Below are positions 1 through 11,925 of a stretch of 59,891 nucleotides of DNA, in pieces; position 1 is the stretch's first letter; each line of letters opens with the position of its first letter. The position numbers were made by a program, and so were the translations under genes. The notes under the pieces are model-generated. The model saw only the letters and a list, made by a program, of their open reading frames with translations. It searched no databases and had not been told where the DNA came from. Origin of the DNA: Rhizomucor pusillus (taxonomy: Eukaryota > Mucoromycota > Mucoromycetes > Mucorales > Lichtheimiaceae); contig FWWN02000141.1 in the NCBI GenBank assembly GCA_900175165.2, positions 1-59,891 on the forward strand. The letters run 5' to 3'.

Positions 1-384
1 GATTACGCAAATACTGCGTGTATGAACTTAGCGTTTCAAGAGCATACTGCTCTTCGTCGACGACGTAGCCCAAGAGCTCAGGTCTGCCGTATTCGTCGAC
101 AGCATTGCATTGCCCAACTTCATAAAAAAAAACTGGATGCTCATCTTGTAATCTGAAATTTCAACCGTACGATGTGGCAGGAAGGAGGAAAGCTGGGCTA
201 AAAATGTTTACATGCTTTATATACTCTTGGAGGTGCTAAGCTTTGTACGACAATATCTCCGGCAGATGCGACATCCAAACTTGGGAGAATGCGAAATCGG
301 TTTTCATTGGATGACGAATTTAATTCATGGAAAGAGTGTACATATCGAGGAGAACTGCCTGGTGAATGCGAATAGTGCCCGCGA
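1..384 (-). CDS. Unrecognised protein, 5' part, truncated by the window edge
   Basis: Two open stretches on the minus strand join across an intron of about 80 nt (donor GTAAAC near 207, acceptor AAG near 144). The upper exon is open from about 384 and includes the peptide RFRILPSLDVASAGDIVVQS. The lower exon runs to base 1 and includes FFYEVGQCNAVDEYGRPELL, then GYVVDEEQYALETLSSYTQY. Both have ordinary protein composition, and the phases agree across the junction. No family is recognised. A TATA-like run (TATATAAA near 215-222) lies inside the upper exon, so a shorter transcript starting there cannot be excluded. The first exon and start codon are not identified, and the 3' end lies outside the window. 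The gene is divergent from the formin gene on its right. Confidence 0.45.
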
Positions 385-785
385 TGTTTAACGCATTATA
401 TGAAGGCAATAATATATCGAATTTTTTTGATGTAATAGTGTATTGGCTATTTGTTTATCTATGTGCATTATATCGTTTTTCTTGTTGTCTTTGCTATCAT
501 TAATCGACACGGCACAACAATTAAATAGATGGAGATTTGAAGGAACAGTGCAAAACGTCAGGGCAAACCTGGCTAAGATTAGCCATAGCTGCACTTTGCT
601 TATTTTATTATAATAATTAAGAAATTCATGGTCATATATAATGTCCTCTACAATAGCAATATATGTGTACCATCATTGCATTGTTCATGTGCTTGTAACA
701 GCGCTCTGATTGAGAGTGTGCTAAATTTAGCTTCCAAAGTCCCGTTCCATCACTGCACCGTAGCCTCGTCAATAGTTCTCCAACC
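385..785. other. Intergenic region between the left partial gene and the formin gene
   Basis: AT-rich DNA separating two divergently oriented genes. It probably carries both promoters and perhaps a first exon of the left gene. No clear TATA box, repeat or RNA gene was seen. Confidence 0.4.
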
Positions 786-3700
786 ATGTCAGATTTCTTT
801 GACATGTTTGGAAAACGTAAATCGAAGCTCCCCGCAGAGTCGACTCCTCGAACGACGCGTCCGTCGCCCTCTTCGTCGTTCACCTCTGCTGCCTCAGCAC
901 CTTGGCGACACGATTCAGGTACAGGCACTGCATAGTAACGCTGGAGTGATCTCGGTCGCTTATGCCTCTTTGCAGCTAATAGAAGCTCTGTAGACAGCAG
1001 ACGACCGAGCAGTATGGAGATCCGGCAATCTGTGGACGGTGGGCGCCCGTCCATCGAAGCTACACCGCCTCCAGATCAAGTCAACGAAATGTTTGAACAG
1101 ATGCTGGCAAGTTTAGGAAGTTCTTATCGATACTCGTTACTGCAAACTCATACGCGGGCGTGTGCCTGAACAGTTTAGAAGAGGAGTGCGGGACGAACGA
1201 TTGAAAGCTAATATGCTTGCGTGGGATGTTGAAAAAAAATGGCTCATGATTAACCAAGATCGACAAGCCGAACATATTGCGTCAGGACGCAAGACTGCTC
1301 TCGATGATGATGATCCGGATGCCCCTCCTCCGTTGTTGAATACGTTGGCGGAAAAGGCTGGAGAAATGTGGTCGGCTACGTGGGATGCAGGTGCACGAAA
1401 ATTAGATAAATACGCAGCGAAACATAGCCATCGGATGTCAACCACCTTGACGCCACCGACCATAACGCCGATACCATCGACTTCCACAGGTGCTGTCCCT
1501 CCAGGAGGATTGGACGATAAATACGGACCCGAGTACTTTATCCGTCGATTTATGGAAGCTGACCTCAGAGGAGTCACAGTATCACTTGTTGGTCACCTCG
1601 AAGTAAACCTGCGAACACGGCCGATAGAGTGAGTCAAGTATTAAAAGCATGTCGAGGCAATGTGCTAACAGCATATGCAGCTGGGTCATGAAATTTATCG
1701 ATCTCAAGGGTGTACATGTACTATCGAACGGATTAGGACAATTGAATCGCAAGTTCGACAGGTGGGGATAAGCAGAGGGATTAAATAGTCGATGCATTTG
1801 CTGATTATGTCGTAGAGTGGATAAAATGCTCGAGCTGGAAATTGAGATTGTGAAATGCTTCAAGGTCCTCGTCAACACCAGAGTAAGTAGGAACAAACAT
1901 CAATTTGGAAGAAACGCTTCTAATAATAATATTTTAGTGGGGTGTACGAGAAATAATTGCACAGCCGACATATGTGGAGAATCTGGTCTTTTCTTTGGTA
2001 TCACCGCACTGGCAGACACGCAAGAGTGTCTGTGATATGCTGTTCTTTATATGTCACTGTGAAGTTCCTATCGGTCACGGTCACGTCTTGACGGGATTTG
2101 AGGCTCTCCGCAAATATAGAGACGATATGAGCCCCTTCACAGCATGGCTCACTTATCTGGATCACACAGTGGACGGTCGAGGACGGATGGGATCTTTGGT
2201 CGGTGCTAGCGAAGATTTGAAGCGGCTGGGCGTTTTCAATGCACCCGATAATCATCTTATGGAATATGCTGTAAGTTTTTTCATTTATACGTTGTAACAA
2301 AGAAGAAGACTCAAAATGTTCTACATAGCTATCCAATATGATGCTGATAAATGTCCTGGTCAAAGTCCCTACAGATATACACGAGCGCATCTATCTACGC
2401 AACCAATTCAACGCCGCTGGATTGCGAAGGCTCTTGCCTAAACTGGAAGCATTGGACTACCGTTTACTCAACAAACAAATTGAAGCTTACAAAATAGCTG
2501 CAGAAAACGATCTAGAGGATGCCTTTGGTGATGAACTTTCGGTGTATTCTGATGTCTCTCAACCTTCCGAGTTATTTGACCTTGTACTAGAAAGTATCGC
2601 GGATGCGCCGCGAGCTCAAGATTATTTAATATCTACATTGAAGAGCATGCTTCTAATTAAAGGGGATGCAGAAAGCAAGTATGTAACAATGACATTTGTG
2701 ACCAACAAAAAGGAAATAGTTAACAAACGCCGAGTAGAACGCATTATCATCGCATGATAAGCGAGCTCGTGAGCCAGATTGTTATGGACAGGCGAGGCAG
2801 CGTATCAGCCGGAGATTTTTCCTCTACCTACGGTGTATCGGTGGGCAATCTGATCCAGCAATTCAGCGATTTGGATGAATTGAATCAACTCAAGGAGGAA
2901 ACTGCTGAAAATCGTGAAAAACTGATTCGCTTATCAGCCGAAAACAAAGAATTACAGCTGGAAAATAAGCATCTGAGGTCGTTGCAAGGTCAGGGATCCA
3001 GCACACCTGTACCGTCTGAGACGCAGGCACGTCGTAAGTATACTTTGTAGCATCCTTCAAAACGACTTGGATATTCATAAGTGTTTGTATTATTTTAGGA
3101 TCGCTGAATAATACAAAGATGGAAATCGCATCCTTGAAAGCTTTGTTGAAGATGTCTCGCAACACTATAGCTTCGCTTCAGGAACAGCTAAGACAAAAGA
3201 ATGAAGGCCAAGCCGTCTCATCAAACATAGTGCTTGGCAACGAATGGAAAACAACTAGCAGACCAAATATATCTATGCAGGTTAGAGACCCGTTTGAAGG
3301 ATTCATGAACTGGCTCTAAGTTTTGATTAGATCCCGACTTCGCCTATGCCTGGCATTATGTCTCAATATCCAACGAACATTGGTCCTGGAGGCTTCATTG
3401 TACCCGGTAGTACGCATCCTGGACAAATGCAAATGCCATCGATGCCTATTCCATCTCCCGTTCCAACTGCTCCTGTGACGGAAGAAGAGGCACCAAAGCA
3501 ATCCAACGATCGGCCATCTAACATAGCTGGAGAAATTGCGGATAAACCAGCTGGCAATGAAGGTGAGGAAGCATCATGCTTTCCATTGTAACAATGACAT
3601 TTGTTTAAACCTCAAACAGAAGAATCTTCGACAGCGCCACCTCCTCCTCCACCACCGCCACCCTCTTCCTCGACAGAAACAACCGAAAAAGGTGAATTAC

Positions 3701-6007
3701 ATTACTGATAATCATGCGAGGAAACCAAAATAACATTTTCATTCATAGATTCAGCCGATGTGGACGCTCCTCCAACCCCACCTCCACCACCTCCACCACC
3801 ACCAGCCCCAGGTAAAAAATGCTTTGTATGAGGAATTCTTCGATCAACTATTGAAATCCGGAGTTTCTAAAGGATCGACATCATCTTCACCACCACCACC
3901 TCCTCCCCCTCCGCCACCTCCACCAGGTAAGGATCAAGTACCACACTGAATATTGTATACAACTGATTTCTTTGTATCAAGGATCCTCTGGTGGCGCGGC
4001 ACCCCCTCCGCCTCCGCCTCCTCCACCACCACCAGCAGGAGGTACGGAAACAAGAACTAACTCGCAGGATGATATATGATCTAACTAGTAAAATAGGTCC
4101 AGGCGTTCCACCGCCTCCTCCACCGCCTCCAGGCCCAGGTGGCCCCGGTGCACCTGCTGCTCCAGTCACCGGCCCACTTCGCAAAGAATTGAAACACTAT
4201 CCAAACATCCAGTTGAAACATTTGCAGTGGCAGAAGCTGGATGTGCGCAAGATCGACAAGACAATCTGGCTGCTCGAGGAAGTCAACGAGGATGAGCTCG
4301 AGGAGATGCTTGCAACCCAAGGAATTTTTGGCAAGATCGAAGATTTGTTCCCTGCCAAAGTCAATCTATTTTTTGAACGCAAACTCAAAGCCAAGATTGA
4401 AGAACGCAAAGACGCGGTGAAATTCTTGACAAAGGAGAAAACCCGTAACATAAACCTTGCCATTTTGCCAAAGGTCAAGAATATGACTTTCAAGGAAGTC
4501 AGACGCCACATTATCAACATGGACGATGATCTCTGCAACGAGACTTTTGTCACAAATTTGATATCGTTCGCACCGAGTAAGGATGATAAGCTCGATGTCA
4601 TGGAGAAATACATCAGGGCCTCCGAGGAGGAAAGACTTGAGCTCGATGAACCCGAGCAGTTCACTGTTGAGGTAAGAATCTTATATCTGATTCTGAAAAG
4701 CCTGCTTATTTGCAGACTGACTCCGACTTTACTGTTAGATGATGACAATCTATCGATATGAACCACGACTTCAGTTCATGCTGTTCCGACTGCAATATTG
4801 GGAAAAGCATGAACAACTGCTGCAGGTACTTTGCAATATAGCAAGACTTGTAGTAGAAAAAAGAGATAACCTTGATTTGATAGAATATGACTATTGTGCT
4901 GGAAGCATCCGAATCGCTACGAAACTCGAAACCTTTCAAGGAATTGCTAGGTGTAAGCAAAATAATTGTGACAATTGATATGATACTTACTCTAACATTA
5001 TTCTATCAGATCATTTTGATTGTGGGTAACTATATGAATGCAAAGAGTCTTCAGGGCGGTGCCTTTGGCATGCGTGTTTCGAGTTTGAACAAAGTAAGCG
5101 CATCTAATGAACTACCGGCAGAGAACGATACCACTTACCTAAGTATATACTGTAGCTTGCGGATACAAAAGCTTCCAATGTATCATCTTTGACATTGCTG
5201 CACGTCATGACAGGCGTTGTACGACGTCTGTTCCCGCACATTATGGAATTTATGCATGATCTCAAGGATGTCGGACAGGCTGCTCGCAGTAAGTTGGCAT
5301 AAGGAACGATCTGTAACTAAAGTGTACTAAAATATCCAAAAGTTATGACAAGCTTTAACGATCTAGTGCAGCAGTACACGGATATGCGACAGGGACTGAA
5401 GCAGTTGGACCTAGAGCTTGGCACGCAGTGGCAGCCGGAAGATGTGGAGCTTGAAGAGGGCGATGAATTTCCCAACGTCATGACTCAATTCCGTGATCAG
5501 GCTTCCAGCAAATTCGAGCTACTGGAAACACTTTACGTGAACATGGATGCCAAATGGAAGGATGTCATGATGTATTACGGCGAGAACCCTCAAGTGATGC
5601 GTCCAGACGATTTCTTTAAAGAGTTCGCCCGATTTGTCAGCAGTTGGAAAGATGCGGCCATTGCAGAGGAAAAACATGCCCAAAAACAGGAACGAGAAGA
5701 ACAGCGAAAGCGAGAAGAAGAGCAAAAGAAGGAACGCAAGAGACAAAAGCAGCTTGAAAAGGAGAAGGAAGCCTCGCAATCTATTGAAAACATCGATCTC
5801 AGTGAAGAAGCTACAACCGGCACGGACGACGATCGTCGCATGATGGATAATTTGCTTGAAAAGTTAAGATCTGGCGAAGCAGAGACGACTGTACGTGCAC
5901 GAAGACGGCGCAACCAACGCCACGAAGAGGTCCCACCATCGCCATCTGAAATAGAAGCAGACTTGTTCGCACAAGACCTGCTCAAGAATCTGCAAAATGA
6001 ACAGTAA
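786..6007 (+). CDS. Formin (Bni1/SepA/Cdc12-type actin nucleator)
   Basis: Formins nucleate and elongate unbranched actin filaments for polarised growth and septation, normally under Rho GTPase control. The start at 786 (MSDFFDMFGKRKSK) precedes a chain of many short-intron exons. Visible in order: a GTPase-binding/FH3 region (about 1080-2750, with EKKWLMINQD and WVMKFIDLKGVHVL), a coiled coil (about 2870-3220), an FH1 region built from at least five proline runs separated by introns (about 3640-4140), an FH2 domain (from about 4165, LQWQKLDV; GNYMNAKSLQGGAFG near 5030) and a charged tail with a DAD-like element (MMDNLLEKLRS then RARRRR, about 5840-5920). The stop is at 6005-6007. Predicted length is roughly 1,300 residues, slightly short of yeast Bni1 but normal for the class. 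The domain order is that of an autoinhibited diaphanous-related formin. The join around 1116-1185 is unclear: either a very short intron or a one-base indel. Confidence 0.95.
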
Positions 6008-6127
6008 TCACTTTGTCGGCTATTATTCGTTTCAGCTATGTAGCTGGACTTTGTCATTATAGTATATATGTATACCCAGGATACAAATTCCTTAATGCAT
6101 CGTGCATTATCTGTAAAAGATAACAGT

Positions 6128-6133
6128 AATAAA
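6128..6133 (+). terminator. Candidate polyadenylation signal of the formin gene
   Basis: An AATAAA hexamer lies about 120 nt after the formin stop codon in AT-rich DNA. This is a sequence match only. Confidence 0.4.
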
Positions 6134-6316
6134 ATCGGTTTTTATTAGACCACAAATGACCATGTATGATGATATTACATTGCTGTCCAGGAAACTGTTG
6201 CCTGATCGAAGTAAAATAGTTAGAAGTAAAGAAGAAATGAGAAGTATGTTCCGCGTTTAAAATAGTTTAGTCAATAGTCTGACAGAACGTGTTGCCTGAG
6301 ATTACCTTCAAAGCAA

Positions 6317-6890
6317 TCAATTTCCTTGGGAAGACACAATACCGGCTTCAAGGGTCTGTGGCCTTACAGTTTGATGCCTATCGAGTACCACAGGAAAGCC
6401 AGTCACCTTATAGTTAGAGGCAGCGGCGATCGCGCCTCCAAAACCGTGTTAGACATAGGAGGTGATTCAAGATTGGTTCGGACGACGACAAACCAAACTT
6501 TGGAATACCTGCACAGCATAGTTTCATAGTCAATTTGATTGTTTTGAATGTCCACTTTTGGGTACTATCATCAAAGAATGAAGCTTGCTCAGGTGCTGAC
6601 AAAGCATCTGGTAGGATGCTTACACTTGTTGGTTTAGTGAGCCATTCCATGTCCGTATAAACATCATACTGGGGCCATGTCACCGTAGTGGTAGAAAATT
6701 ATATGTTCTTGCCAGTTGTTGATCATATAAAGAGGGTTCAGGGGTGTTGCGACTGCCGTTGACAACTTGCCATGTCATACATGACAGCAATATGCTCAGC
6801 ATTGATTTTATCTTGCTGCATTGACCATGGCTCCAACTGGATGGCGTTCATTTAGTCTACCTTACTTGTGTTGCCAGTATGAAAATATGC
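6317..6890 (-). pseudogene. Interrupted coding remnant of unknown family
   Basis: The minus strand shows coding-like blocks in more than one frame. The longest reads WPQYDVYTDMEWLTKPTSVS and continues through SAPEQASFFDDSTQKWTFKT. It joins by a good intron (donor in GCAG|GTATTCC near 6517, acceptor GGAG near 6437) to GAIAAASNYKVTGFPVVLD, ending at a stop at 6317. Upstream, the block NTPEPSLYDQQLARTYNFLP lies in another frame that would join if one G were added to the GG near 6687. Another block (ATG near 6850, MNAIQLEPWSMQQDKINAEH) is in a third frame. No family is recognised. The several frame changes favour a decayed gene over a functional one, but base-calling errors are possible. Confidence 0.35.
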
Positions 6891-7333
6891 GTTTGTAATT
6901 TTTTGCATGATATACCGACTTCCCTCGAAGTTTTGAGAGTTTATTCGATCATTAGCATATATATACAAGTTGTAGGAGAGCGTATGCATGCTGTATGCAA
7001 AGACTCCCTTGAAAGCATGGTGTCAGAAAACGCCAGAAACTTTCTTTCGTGAAGCAGGTCATGCGTATTTCAAATATCCTCGATGCAATACACATTGCTA
7101 GCTCGTACCGTCTGTATCTGCGAGCATTACAAGACAAAGACCGTATGGTCTTTATGATGGTACGCATTTATTTCCATGGATGGATGTTTCTGCCAGCTCT
7201 TCCTTTCCCACTTGGTTTTGTACAATAACCATCGCATATATTACCAGCAACGAACGATTGATACAGTACAGGGATTTGAGAGCAGCGCAAGAAGAGAAAA
7301 CAGGGGGAAATATGGTATATACTAAAAGCTATT
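6891..7333. other. Intergenic, no supported gene
   Basis: Short minus-strand open frames exist (for example 6952-7167), but none has recognisable protein character. The right end is the 3' flank of the iron transporter. Confidence 0.4.
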
Positions 7334-8398
7334 CTAGCAGCGTTCAGCAGGGGAGGAGGTATTGACTAGTGCAACAATTGCGTAACTAGATCCTGCAGCA
7401 ACCGCGCCGACGGCTAACGTCTGCAATGCGCCCATGATCGCTTGTGCAGGGCGCAAGTAAATACTCTTGACGTATCCAAACACAAAGAGAGTGATTGAGG
7501 TAACTAGCACAGATGCCCACAAGGCATCCAGTGTATCGTTTATGAAAATATATGGGAGCAGAGGTATAAGGCCGCCGACCAGGTATGACAAACCGATTGT
7601 AGCGGCAGAAACCTTAAGAGATTAATTAATCACATGATAGCGATGTAACATGCCGTAAATGGAGAAAATAGCCTTACCCAGCTGCGGTTGGGATCTGGCA
7701 TTTCTAAGTTCAACTCGAAGCGCATCATAAAATCCACGAACTTCGGAGTGTTCTCACGAAACTTGGCGAGCATCGGCTCCATTGATGCTCTATCTAGTCC
7801 ATATGGCTCAAACAGCTCGACGATTTCTTCTTCTTCTTCGTCTGGATACAGCTCAAGTTCACGCTCTACATTGATTGTTCACTTTAACCTACATAGCACT
7901 GAGTTTTCGATATATAGTTGGAATACAAACCTTCCCGTTGTCGTTCGGTTTGGTAATGGTCTGCTTCTGAGCGAGCTGCTAAGTATCCGCCTAGTCCCAT
8001 GGAGATTGCACCCGAGACTAACTCTTAAAAAGGGAGGGGAGATGAATTGTCACTTTTATGTTTACAAACACTTTATATCCTTCTTCATAGATCACCCTGT
8101 GCGCATGCATACCTGCTAATCCACCAAAGATGACAATTCGAGAGTCCCCAAGACTTGACAGACCGGCTGCAAGAGCAAAGGGAACAGTGAGACCGTCTGA
8201 AAGGCCAAGGATGCAATCACGCACGAGTTCTGGTCGTGAAAAATGTTCTTCGATGTGTCCCTTCAAACCCGAATGGGCGTGTCGATGTGGAATACGAGCT
8301 TGTTCTTCGTCGTAGGAAGGCAACGTCAGTGGATGTTCTTCAAAATCCTTTTCTGCATCGAACGATTGTCTGTTGAGAAGCTTGTACGCGGCTTGCAT
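7334..8398 (-). CDS. CCC1: Vacuolar iron/manganese transporter, CCC1/VIT1 family
   Basis: CCC1/VIT1 proteins carry Fe2+ (and Mn2+) into the vacuole and so buffer cytosolic iron. The minus-strand start is at 8398 (MQAAYKLL). Exon 1 contains the family signature VRDCILGLSDGLTVPFALAA in the first membrane helix. Exon 2 gives ELVSGAISMGLGGYLAARSE, the second-helix motif. Exon 3 gives the acidic cytosolic metal-binding segment (ELELYPDEEEEEIVELFEPY, then MEPMLAKF). Exon 4 carries the last three helices (YLVGGLIPLLPYIF, LWASVLVTSITLFVFGY, MGALQTLAVGAVAAGSSYAI). The stop is at 7334-7336. Three introns join in phase, for about 275 residues, normal for the family. The conserved Glu/Met-rich loop is intact, so it looks functional. 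It is convergent with nothing nearby; the CCC1 label follows family membership rather than proven orthology. Confidence 0.93.
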
Positions 8399-9683
8399 GC
8401 TTGGACAGAAGTAATGAAAGAAAAAAAAGGAGAAAAAAGGAAAAAGCTTGGTTTGGATTGACGATACTGGGAGATAAATACAGAGTAGGTAACCTATAAT
8501 TTTTCAAGCTCATTTTTTGCATGAATAATTATCGACTCCTAAACCCAATAACGGTACAGTTTTCAGGTCACTAGTTTTTCTACGTAACACAGGCTCTTAG
8601 TATGTGAGCGGCATGCGTGTATAAATGTCGCACGTGGAACCATGGCTGGCAAGCAGGAACCTGATAGGCTTCTTTTGACAGTTACTAAGGGATAATGTTT
8701 TCTCCGTTGTAAGCTCAGGCAGAATAACGGCAAATAATACAAGACTCCGGAGTGAGTTTCTCGATTTCTGATCAGCATTGAGATCTTGTCGTGATTTGCA
8801 ACTGCCATGACCTGATTGTCAAAGGCATGCTATCTCTTAAATCTGGCAAACAGACTTATCTAATGGATACACTGTTCAAGCTGAAGGCAGCTATTAACAA
8901 GGCTCGCCCTCACTAGACCGAAAACGCTTCTAATGGAATTCACATAATATGATTTGCTTGGGGGTAGTAGTCACCCTTGATAGACAATAAATGTCTATGT
9001 AATATCCTCTTTAGATGTGCTACTTGACTCGACCAGAGTTCCTATGGAAATATCAATCTATGGCATCAGTTAAAATGGGTGATTACATCCCGTTAACAGT
9101 TACCAATGTTTGTATGCCTTTCTGTAAATCCAATAGCCGTTTTGAAAGTTCCAGCTCGGACTCTCTTTACTGCAGAAAATTTTGCAACGACCGAGCTGCT
9201 CTAGTACAAACAAGATCAAAAGATGATAAATTGGTGAAAAGCGATACAAGAATGAGGAGCAAATGGCAAAGGGGAAAAAGGATAAAACATAAGAAATGTT
9301 CGACAATTAGCAACCTGCCGAGAGGATGTCGAGCGGATCCTACCGATCCCATTTTTGTATGACGCGTGCATAGATCAGTACGGTATAGCCTGGCAATCTA
9401 CATCTTTAAAGGACAGTATGGGCTACTCCATGCCAAGGCTTTGTTCAAGTTCTCGATGATCAACTGTGCACGTATGCTGCATTTTTTGGAACTACTCTTC
9501 TCAGAGCGCAGTCTGTCTTCCTTACCTTTGGTTTTCAAAGCAACAAGCATACCACGTGGTTTGCATTTGAAGCGAGTGAAGAATCAAGCAAAGCTGCTAC
9601 AGCATGTTTTTCTGTCTGAGCGCATACATAAATACATCCACACTTTCGCAAAATAAAGTGATCATACACACGCGAAGCGCTAC
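8399..9683. other. Gene-poor stretch
   Basis: Only short, low-quality open frames occur on both strands (such as 8563-8808 minus and 9015-9362 plus), with no motif, tRNA box pair or repeat that I could support. The left end should hold the iron transporter promoter. Confidence 0.4.
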
Positions 9684-10010
9684 TCACAACCTTTTGGAAT
9701 GACTGTGTAAGCAGCAAGTACAGCTTTGAGGCCTCGATAGCTTGTCCTCCAGAGTGATTAGCAAAATCCAGCCCATCCTGTCAAACCTACCGACGCCTTG
9801 CTGTGCAAGATTATCAAATTCAGCAGAGCAAGATTTGATCAGAATTGACAGAAAGAAATTTTGCTTGAAGAAGGTGTCGGCCAAACCCGTCACTGTATCG
9901 TACTTGACATATGCATTGCTGCTGCCGTCTATGGCCCGATGGACTGCCTGCCCTTCACGCAGCTGAGCTTTCACGGCGGTCTTTCGTCCAGAGACCTGGT
10001 CGAGCATCAT
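9684..10010 (-). CDS. Uncertain ORF, possible hypothetical protein or remnant
   Basis: A 108-codon minus-strand frame starts MMLDQVSGRKTAVKAQLREG and includes AIDGSSNAYVKYDTVTGLAD and GVGRFDRMGWILLITLEDKL. The composition is natural, with no low complexity and alternating charged and hydrophobic residues, unlike most random frames here. It is closed upstream by an in-frame stop just before the Met and matches no family I know. The C-terminal Cys/His/Ser-rich end looks like read-through into an intron or non-coding DNA, so the true 3' exon may be missed. It lies in a region containing broken genes. Confidence 0.25.
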   Translation of the reverse strand: MMLDQVSGRKTAVKAQLREGQAVHRAIDGSSNAYVKYDTVTGLADTFFKQNFFLSILIKSCSAEFDNLAQQGVGRFDRMGWILLITLEDKLSRPQSCTCCLHSHSKRL

Positions 10011-11682
10011 CTTGTGCTTCCTTCCTTGTTCTCTTCAGTTACCTCCACAGCAGCTCTTCCACGCAGCTTCCTTTACACAAGTCGTCACCTCGTGGAGACC
10101 TTTGGCCGCTCGGCCGTATCTTCTTGGGCTCACGGACACTCAAAGTGAGAGGACGACGTGTCAAACATTCAACGTCTTTTCAACTTTTGCTCTTTGCCAT
10201 GAAACTGGTAGCACGCAGATGCATGCCATCAACTTACAGCAATGATCCATGGAGCTAGTATTAGCAGATATTGTGATTTTGAGCGTTCTATAACATTTAT
10301 GTCCATGGAAACATTTCGCCCTGGAGGGGGAGAGAGTACTTTTCTCCAAAAAAGTGCACGGTGCATGGAGGAGAGGGAACTCAAAGCCAGACTGATCTTC
10401 TTGACAAAATGGACGGAAGCGGACCTTCGGAAACGAGTCACCCTCCAAAAACTATAAATACCCCCTCTTTCCTCGAACTTTTTCTTTTCTTTTCTTAGGA
10501 AAGCTGGCAGTTCCATCTCTTTGGAGTTGGACGCGTGCATAGCACCACTACGACGTCGCATCTAGCTTCTTCGGACCTCTTTCCAGCGATGATGTTTGCG
10601 ATCGAGTGAAGCCGGAGTGTACGTTGAGGACTGATCAGTGCCGCCTCCTCGTGGTGGTCCCTGGATATATCGTTGGCTTCTTGTCGACGTGAACCAAACG
10701 GCACTACTTCTTTAGCATAGAAACCTTTTGTCTTTCAATAAAGATTGCTCTTGGCTTAATCTTTTCATCTTCTTGTCTTCTTTTACAATAATGAATAAAC
10801 ATAACTCTTGTAAAAAGTACTCTTCATCTGCTTTGCTTGTCTTGTCTTGCATGCATTTTGTGGGTGCTGTGTGCTTCGAGAGCGTCCGTTTGCGTTGATC
10901 AGTAGCAAGATTGCGTTCGCCCAATCCCCATTGAGCGCGCGATCGCAATGCACAATGCTCGTTTGCTTTCACGCGGTTTTTCTTTAGCTTCCGTCTCCAA
11001 AGTGTTGTAAAAGGTTTTGATGCGTCGAGTTCAACTCTGGCAGTCAAGATCGATGTTTGCCTTGTTGGATCATTCCAACAGCGAATGGAGCGTTTGTTGC
11101 GAGCCAGCAGGCTTCGTTGCAACGTTTTGTGCAAGAAGCTGCAGTCAGCGCGTTTCTAACTATTGCCAACGTAGGTCTCTGTAGCTATTTCTTGACTTGG
11201 ATTCCTTACGCTGCCTACTACTGTCACTCCTTGGTAGCGGGTGCGCTTTCACGTGCCTCCCGAAAAACTTTTCTTTCCTCACTTTCACAGCGCTCAAACG
11301 TTTACTTTTCGATCACTCTTTTGTAATCTGGCGTATGGTTTAATGCAAGATTCCGTTTCTTCATGCTTCAAGGATTCCATACGTATTTGCTGCATCGTTG
11401 TACGATGATTATGCGTTTACTAAGCAGATAAGCGAGCACAGACATCAGCAAGCTGCCCAATTGTCAGTTCAAACGCCGCTGCGTCGATCGATCTGCGATC
11501 CTGTTAAAGACAGACTAGCTTTATTGCATCGGCACCCCTAGCTACAGGAGCTGGATCCAATCACTGTGTCGGCCGAGGCGGGCAAGTGCTGTTTGAGTAT
11601 AAAAAAAGCGTCATTTTTGAGCGCATGTGTGTGAGGAGTGGCGCCGAGGTTGCACCAAAGGGATCATTAAACCATTAAAATC
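10011..11682. other. Gene-poor stretch with pyrimidine-rich tracts
   Basis: Open frames on both strands overlap one another and look random. CT-rich tracts occur near 10465-10500 and 10760-10850 (repeated CTTGT/CTTCT). A TATAAATA run sits at about 10453. No RNA gene was recognised. Confidence 0.35.
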
Positions 11683-11925
11683 ATAAGCAAAAGAGAACAA
11701 CAGGAGATCTATCGACATCAGAGCAGATGATGAAAAAACCCTCGACTTGATAAGCCAAAGAGAACAATGCAGACATTCATAGGCGCCAGAAACAATGTTA
11801 AAAGCAAGGCGCGACTTGATATGCAAAGGAAGCAATGGAGAGATATTCATAGACATCAGAGCGCGTGATCAGATCAGGTTCAGCTTGGTAAGATACAGAC
11901 AACACTGCAGAGATATTCAAAGGAA
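11683..11925. repeat. Four-copy imperfect tandem repeat, period about 68 bp
   Basis: Units begin at about 11683, 11750, 11819 and 11887 (spacings 67, 69 and 68). Each starts with a version of ATAAGCAAAAGAGAACAA, then GGAGATATTCATAGACATCA-like sequence, with a less conserved spacer containing CGACTTGAT before copies 2 and 3. Copies have diverged by substitutions and small indels. The unequal period makes a coding repeat unlikely. Confidence 0.75.

Noticed and set aside
10440..10500. TATAAATA and CT tract as a promoter
   Set aside because: No credible coding frame follows on the plus strand within a reasonable distance, so it is not listed as a promoter.
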